Shown here piece by piece: positions 34,556-43,367 of a DNA stretch of 64,000 nt. Location: NCBI RefSeq assembly GCF_900115775.1, contig NZ_FOXS01000001.1:1364001-1428000 (forward strand), given 5' to 3'. How positions within the stretch are numbered: the first letter of the stretch is position 1; each line of letters begins with the position of its first letter. The translations under genes were made by a program, and so were the position numbers. The DNA comes from Hymenobacter arizonensis (GTDB lineage: Bacteria > Bacteroidota > Bacteroidia > Cytophagales > Hymenobacteraceae). The notes beneath the pieces are model-generated. The model was not told the origin of the DNA and did not search any database. It saw nothing but the letters and a program-made list of their open reading frames with translations.

Positions 34556-36559
34556 TTACCCCAAGCGCCGCCAGCAGCGCCAGAGCACGCTCAGGTCCAT
34601 GCTGGGTTCGTAATCCTTGGCGTAAAGTAGCTCCAATCGGCGCAATGTGACTTCGGTGAGCGGCGTGCCCGACACGGCGGCATCGGCGGGCGACAGCACC
34701 GCGGGCACCGCCCGGGCCGACCCCGCCATGTGGCGCAGCCCGACCCACGTGCGGCTCCCGACCAGTACAGAAAAGCAGTTTTTCAGAAACCCAGCCTTAG
34801 TAGGCTGAAACCAAATCAGCAACGGCGCCAGCACCAGCAGGCCCACACTGGTCAGCACATCGAGCAGGCGCTTGGCGCGGGCCTGCCGGGGTTGGTACAG
34901 GTTCAGGGCAATGTCGAGGGTGTAGTAGTCGCCGGGCCGGTCTTTGCTGCTGCTGCCGATGATGTACTGGCTGTCTTCGGGCAGGATTTTGTAGGCCACC
35001 CGCGGTTCGGCGGGCAAGCTGAGCATGAGGGCGATGATTTGGCTCGCCGGCAGGTCTTTGCCGCAGAAAATCAGCTCATCCAAAGCATACAGGCGGATAA
35101 TATCGGCCAACTGGCGCAGCTCGCCCAGCGGCTCTTCGAGCGGTTCGGCAGCGGCGTAGCCGAAGGGAGAGGCGTACGCCATTTCCACGGCAACGGCTTT
35201 GGGTGCCATGCTCACGTAGCCGATTACGCGGGCCTTCACCCCGGCCGCTTCCAGCAGGTGGCGCACGCGGCGGCTTTCGGGCCCCGAGCCCACAATGGCA
35301 ATGTTCTTTTGGCGGCGCTCGCTCAGGCGCAGGTCGCGGTACTTCATGAAGTGGGCCAGCAGCTGCCGCCCCACCACGGCCGCCACGGCCCAGGCGCTAC
35401 CCAATATTATCAGGGCCTTGGAAAAGCGCCAGGCATCGAGAAAGTTAGACGCGGCCGAAATCAGGAGCGTTCCCACAAAAATACCCCGCACCACCCGGGA
35501 CGTTTTCACGGGCGGGTCGTAGGCGCCACTCAGGTAGGCCGACGTCAGCCAGACGAGAATGTAGGCGGGCACGGCCACGGCCATGTATTGCGGCGGGTAG
35601 TCGCCGGGCACAAACTTGTGGTTGTTCTCCCAGTACGATTTCAGGAAATACATGCCCACCCAAATCAGGGTGGCGTCGAGCAGCAGCGGGGCCACCCGCA
35701 CCGCCAGGCGCTCGAGCAAAGCCGCGCCGGCCCGCAGCCAGATTGCCGCGTTTATGAGCAGCGAAAACAGCCCGGCCCGGCCCGGCGCGAAGTGCTTCCG
35801 GGCGAAAACCACCATGGCCCGGTAGAACACAAACACAAAATTTACGCTGGTGCGCTTCGTGCTTTCGCCCTTGTAATGAATGATGCGGGTGCCGGGGTAG
35901 TAGTAGTTTTTCCAGCCGCCCCGGGTGAGGCGGTACGAGAGGTCGATGTCCTCGCCGTACATGAAATAGTCTTCGTCGAGCAGGCCAACCTGGTCGAGCG
36001 CTTCCTTGCGCAGCAGCATAAAAGCGCCGCTGAGCACCTCTACTTCGTGGGTTTCTTCGGGGCTGAGGTAGCCGAGGTGGTAGCGGCCAAAGGTGCGCGA
36101 CTTGGGCATGAGTTTCGCCAAGCCAAACATCTTGTAGAAGGCCACCGCGGGTGTGGGCAGGGCCCGCTTGCTCTCGGGCAGAAACTGGCCCTGGCCGTCG
36201 AGCATTTTCACACCCAGCCCCCCGCAGTTGGGGTGCGCGTCCATAAACTCGCAGCAGGCCCGGAAGGTGTCTTCCTCCACCACCGTGTCGGGGTTCAGCA
36301 GGAGCTGATACTCGCCGGTGGCGCGCCGCAGGGCTTGGTTGTTGGCCTTGGAGAAACCCGGATTGTCGCGGTTGGCAATCAGGACCACTTCCGGAAACCG
36401 TTCTTTCACCATGGCCACCGAGCCATCTACCGAGTTGTTGTCGACCACAAACACCTCCACCGGCTGGCCGAGCTTTTCTACCGCCCGCCGAACGGATAGC
36501 AGCGCCTGCTCCAGAAAATAGCAGACGTTATAGTTGACAATAACGACGGAGAGCTTCAC
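34556..36559 (-). CDS. GT2 glycosyltransferase fused to a degenerate polyprenyl glycosylphosphotransferase-like module
   Basis: A ~667-residue protein. The N-terminal family-2 glycosyltransferase (about 1-260) has SVVIVNYN, VVDNNSVDGS, the metal-binding LLNPDTVVEED and YFMYGEDIDLSYRL. About five membrane helices follow (285-430), then a Rossmann-like part (NIAIVGSGPESRRV) and a final membrane hairpin (AKRLLDVLTSVGLLVLAPLL) like that of WbaP/WcaJ sugar-phosphate transferases. The catalytic core with KFRTM and acidic pair is missing; the end LELLYAKDYEPSMDLSVLW resembles their last helix. The start is uncertain: GTG 36559 follows a TAATTTCG box, whereas ATG 36622 is farther up. Likely role: surface polysaccharide synthesis. 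Confidence 0.85.
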   Translation of the reverse strand: MKLSVVIVNYNVCYFLEQALLSVRRAVEKLGQPVEVFVVDNNSVDGSVAMVKERFPEVVLIANRDNPGFSKANNQALRRATGEYQLLLNPDTVVEEDTFRACCEFMDAHPNCGGLGVKMLDGQGQFLPESKRALPTPAVAFYKMFGLAKLMPKSRTFGRYHLGYLSPEETHEVEVLSGAFMLLRKEALDQVGLLDEDYFMYGEDIDLSYRLTRGGWKNYYYPGTRIIHYKGESTKRTSVNFVFVFYRAMVVFARKHFAPGRAGLFSLLINAAIWLRAGAALLERLAVRVAPLLLDATLIWVGMYFLKSYWENNHKFVPGDYPPQYMAVAVPAYILVWLTSAYLSGAYDPPVKTSRVVRGIFVGTLLISAASNFLDAWRFSKALIILGSAWAVAAVVGRQLLAHFMKYRDLRLSERRQKNIAIVGSGPESRRVRHLLEAAGVKARVIGYVSMAPKAVAVEMAYASPFGYAAAEPLEEPLGELRQLADIIRLYALDELIFCGKDLPASQIIALMLSLPAEPRVAYKILPEDSQYIIGSSSKDRPGDYYTLDIALNLYQPRQARAKRLLDVLTSVGLLVLAPLLIWFQPTKAGFLKNCFSVLVGSRTWVGLRHMAGSARAVPAVLSPADAAVSGTPLTEVTLRRLELLYAKDYEPSMDLSVLWRCWRRLG

Positions 36560-36567
36560 CACAGTGA

Positions 36568-36575
36568 CGAAATTA
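36568..36575 (-). promoter_or_regulatory. -7-like box of the glycosyltransferase gene
   Basis: TAATTTCG on the minus strand ends 5 nt before GTG 36562/36559. If used, the gene is leaderless and begins with GTG, and the ATG codons at 36622 and 36604 lie upstream of the promoter. Confidence 0.45.
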
Positions 36576-36740
36576 AGACCTTGCCCGCCATTGCGTGGCG
36601 ACATGGTTATACATTTAAGCAATCCAACACCGAAGACATAAAAAGCGACAAGCCCATGGCCACTGTAGCAGTGCCATGGGCTTGTATTACTAATAGGTTA
36701 AGTCTGATTAAGCGTAACTAGATTGGGCTTTTCTCCCGCC

Positions 36741-37355
36741 CTACCGCGCCTGGCGCAGGCGCTCAACAATGCTGCGGCCCAGCGTGATTTCGTCGGCGTA
36801 TTCCAGTTCGCCGCCCATGGGAATGCCGCGGGCAATGGTGCTGATGTGCACGTTGGGCAGGTCGCGCAGACGGCGCGACAGGTAAAAGGCCGTCGTGTCG
36901 CCCTCCATGGTGGGGCTGATGGCAAGAATTACCTCGCGGATTTCCGAGTCTTCAATGCTGGCGCGCTCCACCAAGGAGTCGATGTGCAAATCAGAAGGCC
37001 CTACGCCTTCAATGGGGGAGATAACGCCGCCCAGCACGTGGTACACGCCTTTGTACTGGCCCGTATTCTCAATGGCAATAACGTCGCGCACATCCGATAC
37101 CACGCACACCAGGCTGTGGTCGCGCAGCTTGTTGGCACAGATGCCGCACTCCTCGGCGTCGGAAATGCTGTGGCAGGTGCGGCAATAAGTGATTTCAAAC
37201 CGCATTTTGGCCAACGCTTCGGCCAGGGAGGCGGTGGTGTCCATCTCGGCTTTGAGCAGGTGCAGGGCCAGGCGCAACGCCGTCTTGCGCCCAATGCCGG
37301 GCAGGCGAGACAACTCGCCCACTGCGTTTTCAATCAGTTTAGAAGGAAATTCCAT
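36741..37355 (-). CDS. recR: Recombination protein RecR
   Basis: A 204-residue DNA-binding clamp that works with RecF and RecO in gap repair. The N-terminal helix-hairpin-helix (LSRLPGIGRKTALRL), the four-Cys zinc finger (YCRTCHSISDAEECGICAN), and the Toprim domain (VCVVSDVRDVIAIE, then YHVLGGVISPIEGVGP) occur in the right order. Length matches. The gene starts at ATG 37355 next to a family-B repeat and is not in an operon with clpS, which is separated by 116 nt of repeat. Confidence 0.96.
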   Translation of the reverse strand: MEFPSKLIENAVGELSRLPGIGRKTALRLALHLLKAEMDTTASLAEALAKMRFEITYCRTCHSISDAEECGICANKLRDHSLVCVVSDVRDVIAIENTGQYKGVYHVLGGVISPIEGVGPSDLHIDSLVERASIEDSEIREVILAISPTMEGDTTAFYLSRRLRDLPNVHISTIARGIPMGGELEYADEITLGRSIVERLRQAR

Positions 37356-37362
37356 TCAGTAT

Positions 37363-37468
37363 CAGCTATTGGCTTATAGCTGTTGGCTGTTGGCTCTGGG
37401 AACTGCCGCTGGAGGTCAACCAATAAATGACCGAAAAGCAAACAGCCAATAGCTACGAGCTAACAGCT
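37363..37468. repeat. Inverted repeat, family B, between recR and clpS
   Basis: Left part (37363-37395) contains CAGCTATTGGC and TAGCTGTTGGC; right part (37437-37468) contains AACAGCCAATAGCT and GCTAACAGCT. Imperfect pairing over about 30 bp. Confidence 0.75.
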
Positions 37469-37471
37469 TAT

Positions 37472-37753
37472 TTAAACGACATCGGCCGAAATGCCGCGGT
37501 CGTGGATGGCGGTGCAAAGCGGCTCCAATTCCTCGTAAGTGCCAATTTTAACCGCGCACTGCCCTTTGTAGTGGATGAGCAGCGTGCATTGCTCGGCCTG
37601 CTCGGGCTGGTGGCCACACACGTCAATCAGGGTTTTGATGACGTGGTCGAAGGTATTGACCTCGTCGTTGTACACAACGAGGTTGCGTAGCTCGACTTCT
37701 TCTTCGAGCAGCAATACCTCCTCATCGTAATCAATTTGCGGGCGAGTGTTCAT
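37472..37753 (-). CDS. clpS: ATP-dependent Clp protease adaptor ClpS
   Basis: A 93-residue N-degron adaptor that delivers N-end-rule substrates to ClpAP/ClpCP. The core NLVVYNDEVNTFDHVIKTL contains the Asn-Asp pair and hydrophobic pocket of the N-degron binding site, and KGQCAVKIGTYEELEPL is the usual C-terminal part. The start ATG 37753 is next to a -7 box. An acidic N-terminal extension (YDEEVLLLEEEVE) precedes the core. Confidence 0.93.
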   Translation of the reverse strand: MNTRPQIDYDEEVLLLEEEVELRNLVVYNDEVNTFDHVIKTLIDVCGHQPEQAEQCTLLIHYKGQCAVKIGTYEELEPLCTAIHDRGISADVV

Positions 37754-37757
37754 AAGG

Positions 37758-37765
37758 CAAATTTA
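37758..37765 (-). promoter_or_regulatory. -7 promoter box of clpS
   Basis: TAAATTTG on the minus strand, 4 nt before ATG 37753; predicts a leaderless or near-leaderless transcript. Confidence 0.65.
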
Positions 37766-38019
37766 CGCAGGAAAGCCCGCGTGGGGCAGCTGATAATAAC
37801 TGAAATTGTAGTCAAATCGTTTCCTTGCGTTTGGGCGATTTTAGCAGGTTATCGGAACAGTGAGCTCATGCCTAGCCGATGCATTTCAGGGAACGAAATA
37901 GTTCGGTAGCAAGCTGGCTCGTTGACGCACGCTGTAGTTTTCAGTCCCCATAACAACTATTACCCTTTGCTTTCGAATAACCCAAGCTGTTACGCGTTTC
38001 CATTAGCTCCCGTCACTAA

Positions 38020-38577
38020 ATGCCCGTCCCCTCCCCCGATTTTAAAAAAGCCCTCAAGCGTTTGTCCGAAGCCGAGAAGGAAGCGCTGCTCCTGCGGGCC
38101 GTGCGCCGCGACGCCGAGCTCTACGAAACCTACCGCTACGAGCTGGTGGCCGACGTGACGCTCGCCCAAATCCAGGAAGAGGCCGCCGACCGCATCCACG
38201 AGCTGTTCAACCTAGCAGTATCGGGCCGCCTGCTCAATCGCAGCCTGGTAAAAGCCCTGCGGGCCAGCGTGCAAGAGGCCGCCCGGGCCCGCCGCATCAC
38301 CAAAAACAAGCAATTGGAAGTCGACTTGCTGCTTTACGTTCTCCGGCAGTGCACCGACAACTATTCCGGGCAGTTCGACAGCGTGTACGACGGCTTTTTC
38401 AATGCCACGGCCCGGCTGGCAGCGCGGTTGCCGGCCTTGGTACTCAAACACCTGCACGAAGACCTGTGGGTCGAATACAAACCCGAGCTCGATGAGCTGC
38501 TTGAGGCCTTGCACGCGCGCAGCAAGAGCCGCCACCTCAAGTTCGAGCTGCCCAGAACCTTCACTGTTCCGGAATAA
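38020..38577 (+). CDS. Conserved-type hypothetical protein, helical
   Basis: A 185-residue soluble protein with no recognised domain. It is highly charged and helical (for example KKALKRLSEAEKEALLLRAV and RRDAELYETYRYELVADVTL), with no signal peptide. It has the look of a conserved Cytophagales protein of unknown function. It starts at ATG 38020 and ends with its own terminator. Confidence 0.7.
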   Translation: MPVPSPDFKKALKRLSEAEKEALLLRAVRRDAELYETYRYELVADVTLAQIQEEAADRIHELFNLAVSGRLLNRSLVKALRASVQEAARARRITKNKQLEVDLLLYVLRQCTDNYSGQFDSVYDGFFNATARLAARLPALVLKHLHEDLWVEYKPELDELLEALHARSKSRHLKFELPRTFTVPE

Positions 38578-38579
38578 AA

Positions 38580-38607
38580 AAAGCCCGCCATAACTGGCGG
38601 GCTTTTT
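38580..38607 (+). terminator. Terminator after the 38020 gene
   Basis: Stem AGCCCGCCA / TGGCGGGCT with a 4-nt loop, flanked by A and T runs, immediately after the stop. Can also work for the convergent YceI gene. Confidence 0.9.
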
Positions 38608-38659
38608 CGGCTACTGGTATTCCAGGCCACAACATCCGGCAAAGCGGACGGTGCCGAAA

Positions 38660-39304
38660 TTACGAATTCTTGGCGATGACGTTGAAAGTCAGGTCGAAGG
38701 TGTCGTTGATGGCTTTGTCGCCGAGGCTGTCGAAGAACGACTTCGAGCCGTACTTCAGGCCAAACTTGGTGCGGTCGATGGTCACTTTGCCCGTGGCGGC
38801 GGCCACACCTTGCTTTACGCCCACTTTGGCGGGGAAGCTGATGCGCTGCGTCACGCCCTTGATGGTCATGTCGCCGGTGATGGTGGCGTTGTCAGCATCC
38901 TTGGCGGCACCTTTGATGGGGGCCACGCTCACAATTTTGAAGGTCGAGGTTGGGTTTTTCTCTACGCCAAAGAAATCTTCGCTGGTCATGTGACCCACAA
39001 ATTTGCCGTGGCTCTCGGTATCGGTGATGTCGGTGGCCTTCATGCTCTTCATGTCCACAATCACGGTGCCACCCACTACGGCGTTGCCTTTCACCAGCAG
39101 TTGGCCTTCGGTGAAGTTCATGGTGCCGTTGTGGCCGTGAGTTACGGCTTTGCCTTCCCAGCCCAGGGTGCTCAGCTGCGGCTGAACCTTGTAGGCCGCC
39201 GAGTTGGCAGCCATTTTCTCGCTGTTCATTTTTTGCGCCGAAGCAACAGGAGCAGCACCAAGTATGGCAACTGCGAACAGGGCGGGCAACAGGATTTTTT
39301 TCAT
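38660..39304 (-). CDS. YceI-family periplasmic protein
   Basis: A 214-residue exported lipocalin-like protein with a signal peptide (cut after VASAQ, about residue 24). The pattern of alternating strands with GTMNFTEGQLLVKG and the conserved DRTKFGLKYGSKSFFDSLGD is typical of YceI, which binds isoprenoid quinones or fatty acids. Its start is about 108 nt after the end of a MarR gene on the same strand, probably a unit controlled by MarR. Confidence 0.93.
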   Translation of the reverse strand: MKKILLPALFAVAILGAAPVASAQKMNSEKMAANSAAYKVQPQLSTLGWEGKAVTHGHNGTMNFTEGQLLVKGNAVVGGTVIVDMKSMKATDITDTESHGKFVGHMTSEDFFGVEKNPTSTFKIVSVAPIKGAAKDADNATITGDMTIKGVTQRISFPAKVGVKQGVAAATGKVTIDRTKFGLKYGSKSFFDSLGDKAINDTFDLTFNVIAKNS

Positions 39305-39411
39305 CTGAAAAAGAAATTTAAAAAAGGGAGTTGTTAAAAAAGAAGGCAGCGGATGGGCCGCAAGGGAAAAACGTGTTGGGCGGATGAAGGCATCCGGAAG
39401 TGAAAAACCGA

Positions 39412-39867
39412 TTACTCCACCGACCTGATTTTGTCGAGCAGGGTGTTAAGTTGGTGCAATTCGGTGGCGTTGAGCTGAGTGACTCCACTGCTTTGCGTAA
39501 CGCCGGCTTCCTCAATGCGCTCAAGCAGGTCGAGGCCGGCTTTGGTGATGCGAATGTCGACGGCGCGGCGGTTGGCGGGGCAAACGGTGCGCGTCACTAA
39601 CTTCTTCTCTTCCAGGCGGTCTACTATACGGGAAGCATTGCTCGTTTTGTCCAGCATCCGCTCAATGAGCAGGGCTACGGTAGCGGGCAAGGGGTGCTGG
39701 CCGCGCAAAATGCGCAGGATGTTAAACTGCGGTAAAGTCAAGCCAAACGTCTTGAACGCCGCGGCCTGACGGAGTTGGAGCCAGCCCGCGGTGTACACCA
39801 GGTTTATGTAAGCTTTCTGGTGCTCGTCTTTGAAAATGGGCTGCTTGATTTCGTCTTCGATGCGCAT
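39412..39867 (-). CDS. MarR-family regulator of the YceI unit
   Basis: A 151-residue winged-helix protein. The recognition stretch ERMLDKTSNASRIVDRLEEK and wing KLVTRTVCPANRRAVDIRIT are MarR-typical. The long frame begins at 40200, but ATG 39867 (MRIEDE) is the correct start because the promoter and a palindromic operator lie between. MarR upstream of YceI is a recurring arrangement in Bacteroidota. A 14-bp palindrome overlies the -33 region, so autorepression is likely. Confidence 0.92.
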   Translation of the reverse strand: MRIEDEIKQPIFKDEHQKAYINLVYTAGWLQLRQAAAFKTFGLTLPQFNILRILRGQHPLPATVALLIERMLDKTSNASRIVDRLEEKKLVTRTVCPANRRAVDIRITKAGLDLLERIEEAGVTQSSGVTQLNATELHQLNTLLDKIRSVE

Positions 39868-39888
39868 GGGATGATGTGGAATCGGATG

Positions 39889-39896
39889 CAAATTTA
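39889..39896 (-). promoter_or_regulatory. -7 promoter box of the MarR-YceI unit
   Basis: TAAATTTG on the minus strand, with a TTG 20 nt further up (within the palindrome at 39910) in the -33 position. Leader about 17 nt. Confidence 0.65.
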
Positions 39897-39909
39897 TGTA
39901 CATACATTT

Positions 39910-39923
39910 AATGTTGCAACATT
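39910..39923. promoter_or_regulatory. Palindromic operator AATGTTGCAACATT
   Basis: A perfect 14-bp palindrome with no spacer, centred over the TTG of the -33 element of the MarR promoter. Binding by MarR would block RNA polymerase. Confidence 0.75.
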
Positions 39924-40026
39924 GTTCCCGTTTATTTTGAATTAAATTATTGTTGCCTGAGCGGTAGCTCATCAAATTAGCTAAAAACCCGTATTCTCGC
40001 AGATTCATTCTCCATTTCCCCGCTAT

Positions 40027-40593
40027 ATGAAACGCATTCTCTTTGGGTTGCTCGCCGTTGCTTGCCTGGCTACCGCCCCTCGCCCCGTAGCGGCCCAGGA
40101 CGGGGGCTTCCCCGTGAAGACCACCGCCCGCACACAGTTCGTGTTCAAGGACGGCGAAGTAGTGCGCCGCGAAGGCAGCCAGATTACTCCCCTGACCCAA
40201 AACGTGAAGCTAGCTGGCGGCGTCAAAATCAACTACAAGAGCGGCATCGTGGAAATGCCCGCCGATAAAGTCCATCCCAAGGGCAAAAAGCTAACCCTGC
40301 GCGAAGGCGACTACGTGCGGGCCGATGGCGGGGTGGTATTTGCCACGCCCGGCAGCGCAGCAGCAGCGCGGGGCGAGGCACCCAACGGGCCCAGCGGCAA
40401 GTTCAACACCTATGTAGAGCGGGGCACGACGTTCGTTGACCCGGCCGTACAAATGAACTTCCTTAACAAGAAAGTGGAGCTGCTGACGCAAAAAGTCAAC
40501 CTCCTCAGCCAAGGCCGCACCGACATGCCCGACACCAAGGACATCGACGCTCAACTGGCCCAGCTTGATGCGCAAATGAAAGCGCCGAAATAA
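40027..40593 (+). CDS. DUF6799-like exported protein
   Basis: A 188-residue protein with a Sec signal peptide (cut after AAQ, about residue 24). The middle part repeats the pattern KDGEVVRREGSQITPLTQNV, LAGGVKINYKSGIVEM, LTLREGDYVRADG, which resembles the DUF6799 motif of Bacteroidota secreted proteins. C-terminal helices (LTQKVNLLSQ and IDAQLAQLDAQMKA) follow. Function unknown. It is followed by a clear terminator. Confidence 0.75.
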   Translation: MKRILFGLLAVACLATAPRPVAAQDGGFPVKTTARTQFVFKDGEVVRREGSQITPLTQNVKLAGGVKINYKSGIVEMPADKVHPKGKKLTLREGDYVRADGGVVFATPGSAAAARGEAPNGPSGKFNTYVERGTTFVDPAVQMNFLNKKVELLTQKVNLLSQGRTDMPDTKDIDAQLAQLDAQMKAPK

Positions 40594-40640
40594 AGCTCTC
40601 TGCAAAAACGACTCCTGAGCAACGTTATAACGCTCAATCA

Positions 40641-40677
40641 AAAAGCCAAACCCCAGCATGGAGGTTTGGCTTTTTTT
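40641..40677 (+). terminator. Terminator after the DUF6799-like gene
   Basis: Stem AAAAGCCAAACC / GGTTTGGCTTTT with a 10-nt loop and T tail; also serves the convergent epimerase gene. Confidence 0.9.
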
Positions 40678-40692
40678 ATGTTATAAACCCCG

Positions 40693-41712
40693 TTATCCGG
40701 CTTTTTCCTCCCGCAGGCAAAGCTGCCCTGCCTCCTCCCCTACCACCCCAAACGGCTCGTCCTTCACAATCAGAAAGCCGTCGAGGTCGTGCACATCCGC
40801 CAGCGCGCTGATGTGGAGCGCCGCGGCAATGCCCACGCTGGTTTCCACCATGCAGCCGAGCATGGGCGTGAGGCCGTGGGCCCGCGTTTGCCGCAGCAAG
40901 TCGATGCCGCGCCGAAAGCCGCCGGCTTTCATCAGCTTCACGTTCACGCCGTGAAACTGCTGCGCGATGGCTGCAAAATCGGCGGTATCCGTCACCGACT
41001 CATCGGCCAGAAGCGGCACCGAGCTGCGCGGGCGCAGGTAGCGGTAGTCATCGGCCAGGGCCGCGGGCAAGGGCTGCTCCAGAAAGCGCAGCCGCAGGCC
41101 GGGCAGCGTCGCCGCCTGTTCTAGAAACTGCAGTACAGCGTCGGCATCGGGCCAGGCCTCGTTGCCGTCTACCAGCAAAGCGTGGTTGGGCAGGGCCCGG
41201 GCTACTTCGGCCAGCAAGCCGAGGCCCGCGGCTTGATTTACCTTGATTTTAAGAACCTCAAACCGTGCCGCGTTCTGCTGGCGAAGGAAGCCGGCTACTT
41301 CCTCTGGCTCCATAATGGGCAGCGAAAACGCAGTGGGCACGCGGCGGGCCGGTGCTGGCACGCCCAGCCACTGCCACACCGGCTGCCCGGCGCAGGCCGC
41401 CAGCCATTGCACCAGGGCGGCCTCCAGGCCAAAGCGCAGGGCGTGGGCGGTGGGCTGCTCTGCCAGTAGAGCATCCAGCGCTGCCAGCGAGGTTACTTCG
41501 GCCAAGCCACTGGCCTGCAAGGCGGCAAACTGTTGCGTCAGTAGCTCCGGCGATTCGCCGTACCGCACGTTGGGGGCGGCCTCGCCTATGCCTTGTTGGC
41601 CCTGGCCGGCTATGCGCAGCAGCAGGTTGGTTTTGGTGGCGCTGGCGTTGCGGGCTATTTTCCAGACGTAGTTGAGGTGCAGCTGCTGGGCAGTCAGGGT
41701 CCAGATGGGCAT
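40693..41712 (-). CDS. Dipeptide epimerase (enolase superfamily)
   Basis: A 339-residue muconate-lactonizing-subgroup enolase. Catalytic Lys pair is in VLKIKVNQ, metal ligands are Asp in LLVDGNEAW, Glu in RFLEQPLP and Asp in LADESVTD, and the second catalytic Lys is in GVNVKLMKAGG. These match L-Ala-D/L-Glu-type dipeptide epimerases acting in murein peptide recycling. The exact dipeptide specificity cannot be told. ATG 41712 starts the conserved capping domain; the frame upstream of it is non-homologous. Confidence 0.9.
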   Translation of the reverse strand: MPIWTLTAQQLHLNYVWKIARNASATKTNLLLRIAGQGQQGIGEAAPNVRYGESPELLTQQFAALQASGLAEVTSLAALDALLAEQPTAHALRFGLEAALVQWLAACAGQPVWQWLGVPAPARRVPTAFSLPIMEPEEVAGFLRQQNAARFEVLKIKVNQAAGLGLLAEVARALPNHALLVDGNEAWPDADAVLQFLEQAATLPGLRLRFLEQPLPAALADDYRYLRPRSSVPLLADESVTDTADFAAIAQQFHGVNVKLMKAGGFRRGIDLLRQTRAHGLTPMLGCMVETSVGIAAALHISALADVHDLDGFLIVKDEPFGVVGEEAGQLCLREEKAG

Positions 41713-41946
41713 AAGGGGAAAGCAAGGGCGGGCGCCGAAGATGCAGCCAAAAGTTTGGACAACCCGTGCCGTGGCCCTGTGGGCCGCCTTGGGCAGGCCG
41801 TACAATGGTCCTAAACGGTCCGAAGAGCTACTCATTGTGGCGTTTTTCGGGAGCCGGGCAACCTGCAATAAGGGCCGCACAGGTTTGCTGGCGGAAGAAT
41901 GCCGTTCTTTATGCCCTCATTCCATTCCCTCGGCCTTTTTAGTTGC

Positions 41947-43359
41947 ATGACGAAATCTCGTTTATTCCTCGTTGCGGTTGTCTTAGTAGCGATTGGCATC
42001 CTACTCACTGTCCTGACAGCCAATAATATACTGGCATTTCCCGCGGCGGTTCCCGTAGCAGCACGCTGGGTGGCACTGGTCGCGTTGGCCGCTGCGGTGG
42101 CCCCCCGCCGCTCCCTCACCCTCTGGATTGTGTACAGCATGCTCGTCGGCATCGAGCTTGGGCACGATGCCCCGAATGTTGCCATGAACTTCAAGGTGCT
42201 GAGCGACGCTTTCCTGCGCTTGGTCAAAACCATCATCGCCCCGCTTGTATTTGCTACGCTGGTGGTGGGCATTGCTGGCCACGCCAACCTGAAACAGGTG
42301 GGCCGCATGGGTCTCAAAGCACTTATTTACTTCGAGATAGTCACCACCTTTGCCTTGTTCATTGGCTTGGCGGCCATCAACCTCACCAAGGCCGGCGTGG
42401 GCATCAGCCAGGCCGGCGTGAAGGAAGAAGAGCTGGCCGCAGTGGCCCCGCAGTCGGCGGCCGACATCATCCTGCACATCTTCCCCGAAAACATCGCCAA
42501 GTCGGTGGCGGAAGGCCAGGTGCTGCAGGTGGTAATTTTTGCCATCTTGTTCGCCATTGGCCTGGCCCTCACACCCGAGCGCCCCCGCCGCGTGATGCTG
42601 GAGTTCTGCGAAAGCCTCTCGGAAGTGATGTTCAAGTTCACCAACGTGGTGATGTTCTTTGCCCCCCTCGGGGTGGGCGGCGCCCTGGCCTACACGGTGG
42701 GCAAAATGGGCTTTGCGCCCTTGCTAAACGCCCTGCAGCTACTCCTGACCCTCTACGGGGCCCTCATTGCATTTGCCATTCTGATACTGCTGCCGGTGGC
42801 GTTAATAGCACGCATCCCGCTGCGCCGCTTTCTGGCAGCCGTGGCCGAGCCGGTGAGCATTGCCTTCGCCACCACCTCGTCGGAAGCAGCTTTGCCGCGC
42901 GCCATGGAAGCCATGGAGAGCATTGGCGTGCCGCGCCGCATTGTGGCCTTCGTGATGCCCACTGGCTACTCCTTCAACCTCGACGGCACCACGCTCTACC
43001 TTTCGCTGGCAGCCGTATTTGTGGCCCAGGCGGCCGGCGTGCCCTTCACTTTTGGCCAGCAGCTGCTCATGGTATTCACCCTCATGCTCACCAGCAAAGG
43101 CGTGGCCGGCGTGCCCCGCGCTTCGCTGGTTATTCTGCTTGCTACGGTGGCCTCGTTCAGCCTACCGGCCTGGCCCGTGTTTATCATCCTGGGCATTGAT
43201 GCCCTCATGGACATGGCCCGCACCGCCGTGAACGTACTGGGCAACTGCCTGGCGTCGGCAGTAGTGGCCCGCTGGGAAGGCGAATTTATTGACGACTACC
43301 AGGGCCCCGACCCCACCGAGGTAGAAGCCCCCCAACAGCTGGCTGGCAGCGCCCATTAA
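41947..43359 (+). CDS. Dicarboxylate/amino acid:cation symporter (SDF family)
   Basis: A 470-residue DAACS carrier with eight helices and two re-entrant loops. The serine-rich hairpin ATTSSEAALPRAMEAMES and the helix-7 motif PTGYSFNLDGTTLYLS, plus the C-terminal DMARTAVNVLGNC, identify it as GltP/DctA-like. It imports glutamate, aspartate or C4-dicarboxylates with H+ or Na+. The open frame begins at 41899; ATG 41947 (MTKSRLFL) fits a membrane start better. Confidence 0.93.
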   Translation: MTKSRLFLVAVVLVAIGILLTVLTANNILAFPAAVPVAARWVALVALAAAVAPRRSLTLWIVYSMLVGIELGHDAPNVAMNFKVLSDAFLRLVKTIIAPLVFATLVVGIAGHANLKQVGRMGLKALIYFEIVTTFALFIGLAAINLTKAGVGISQAGVKEEELAAVAPQSAADIILHIFPENIAKSVAEGQVLQVVIFAILFAIGLALTPERPRRVMLEFCESLSEVMFKFTNVVMFFAPLGVGGALAYTVGKMGFAPLLNALQLLLTLYGALIAFAILILLPVALIARIPLRRFLAAVAEPVSIAFATTSSEAALPRAMEAMESIGVPRRIVAFVMPTGYSFNLDGTTLYLSLAAVFVAQAAGVPFTFGQQLLMVFTLMLTSKGVAGVPRASLVILLATVASFSLPAWPVFIILGIDALMDMARTAVNVLGNCLASAVVARWEGEFIDDYQGPDPTEVEAPQQLAGSAH

Positions 43360-43367
43360 GGCACAAA

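Noticed and set aside
34730..36499. 589-codon plus-strand frame
   Set aside because: Antisense of the glycosyltransferase fusion; composition is His/Gln/Gly-rich and non-conserved.
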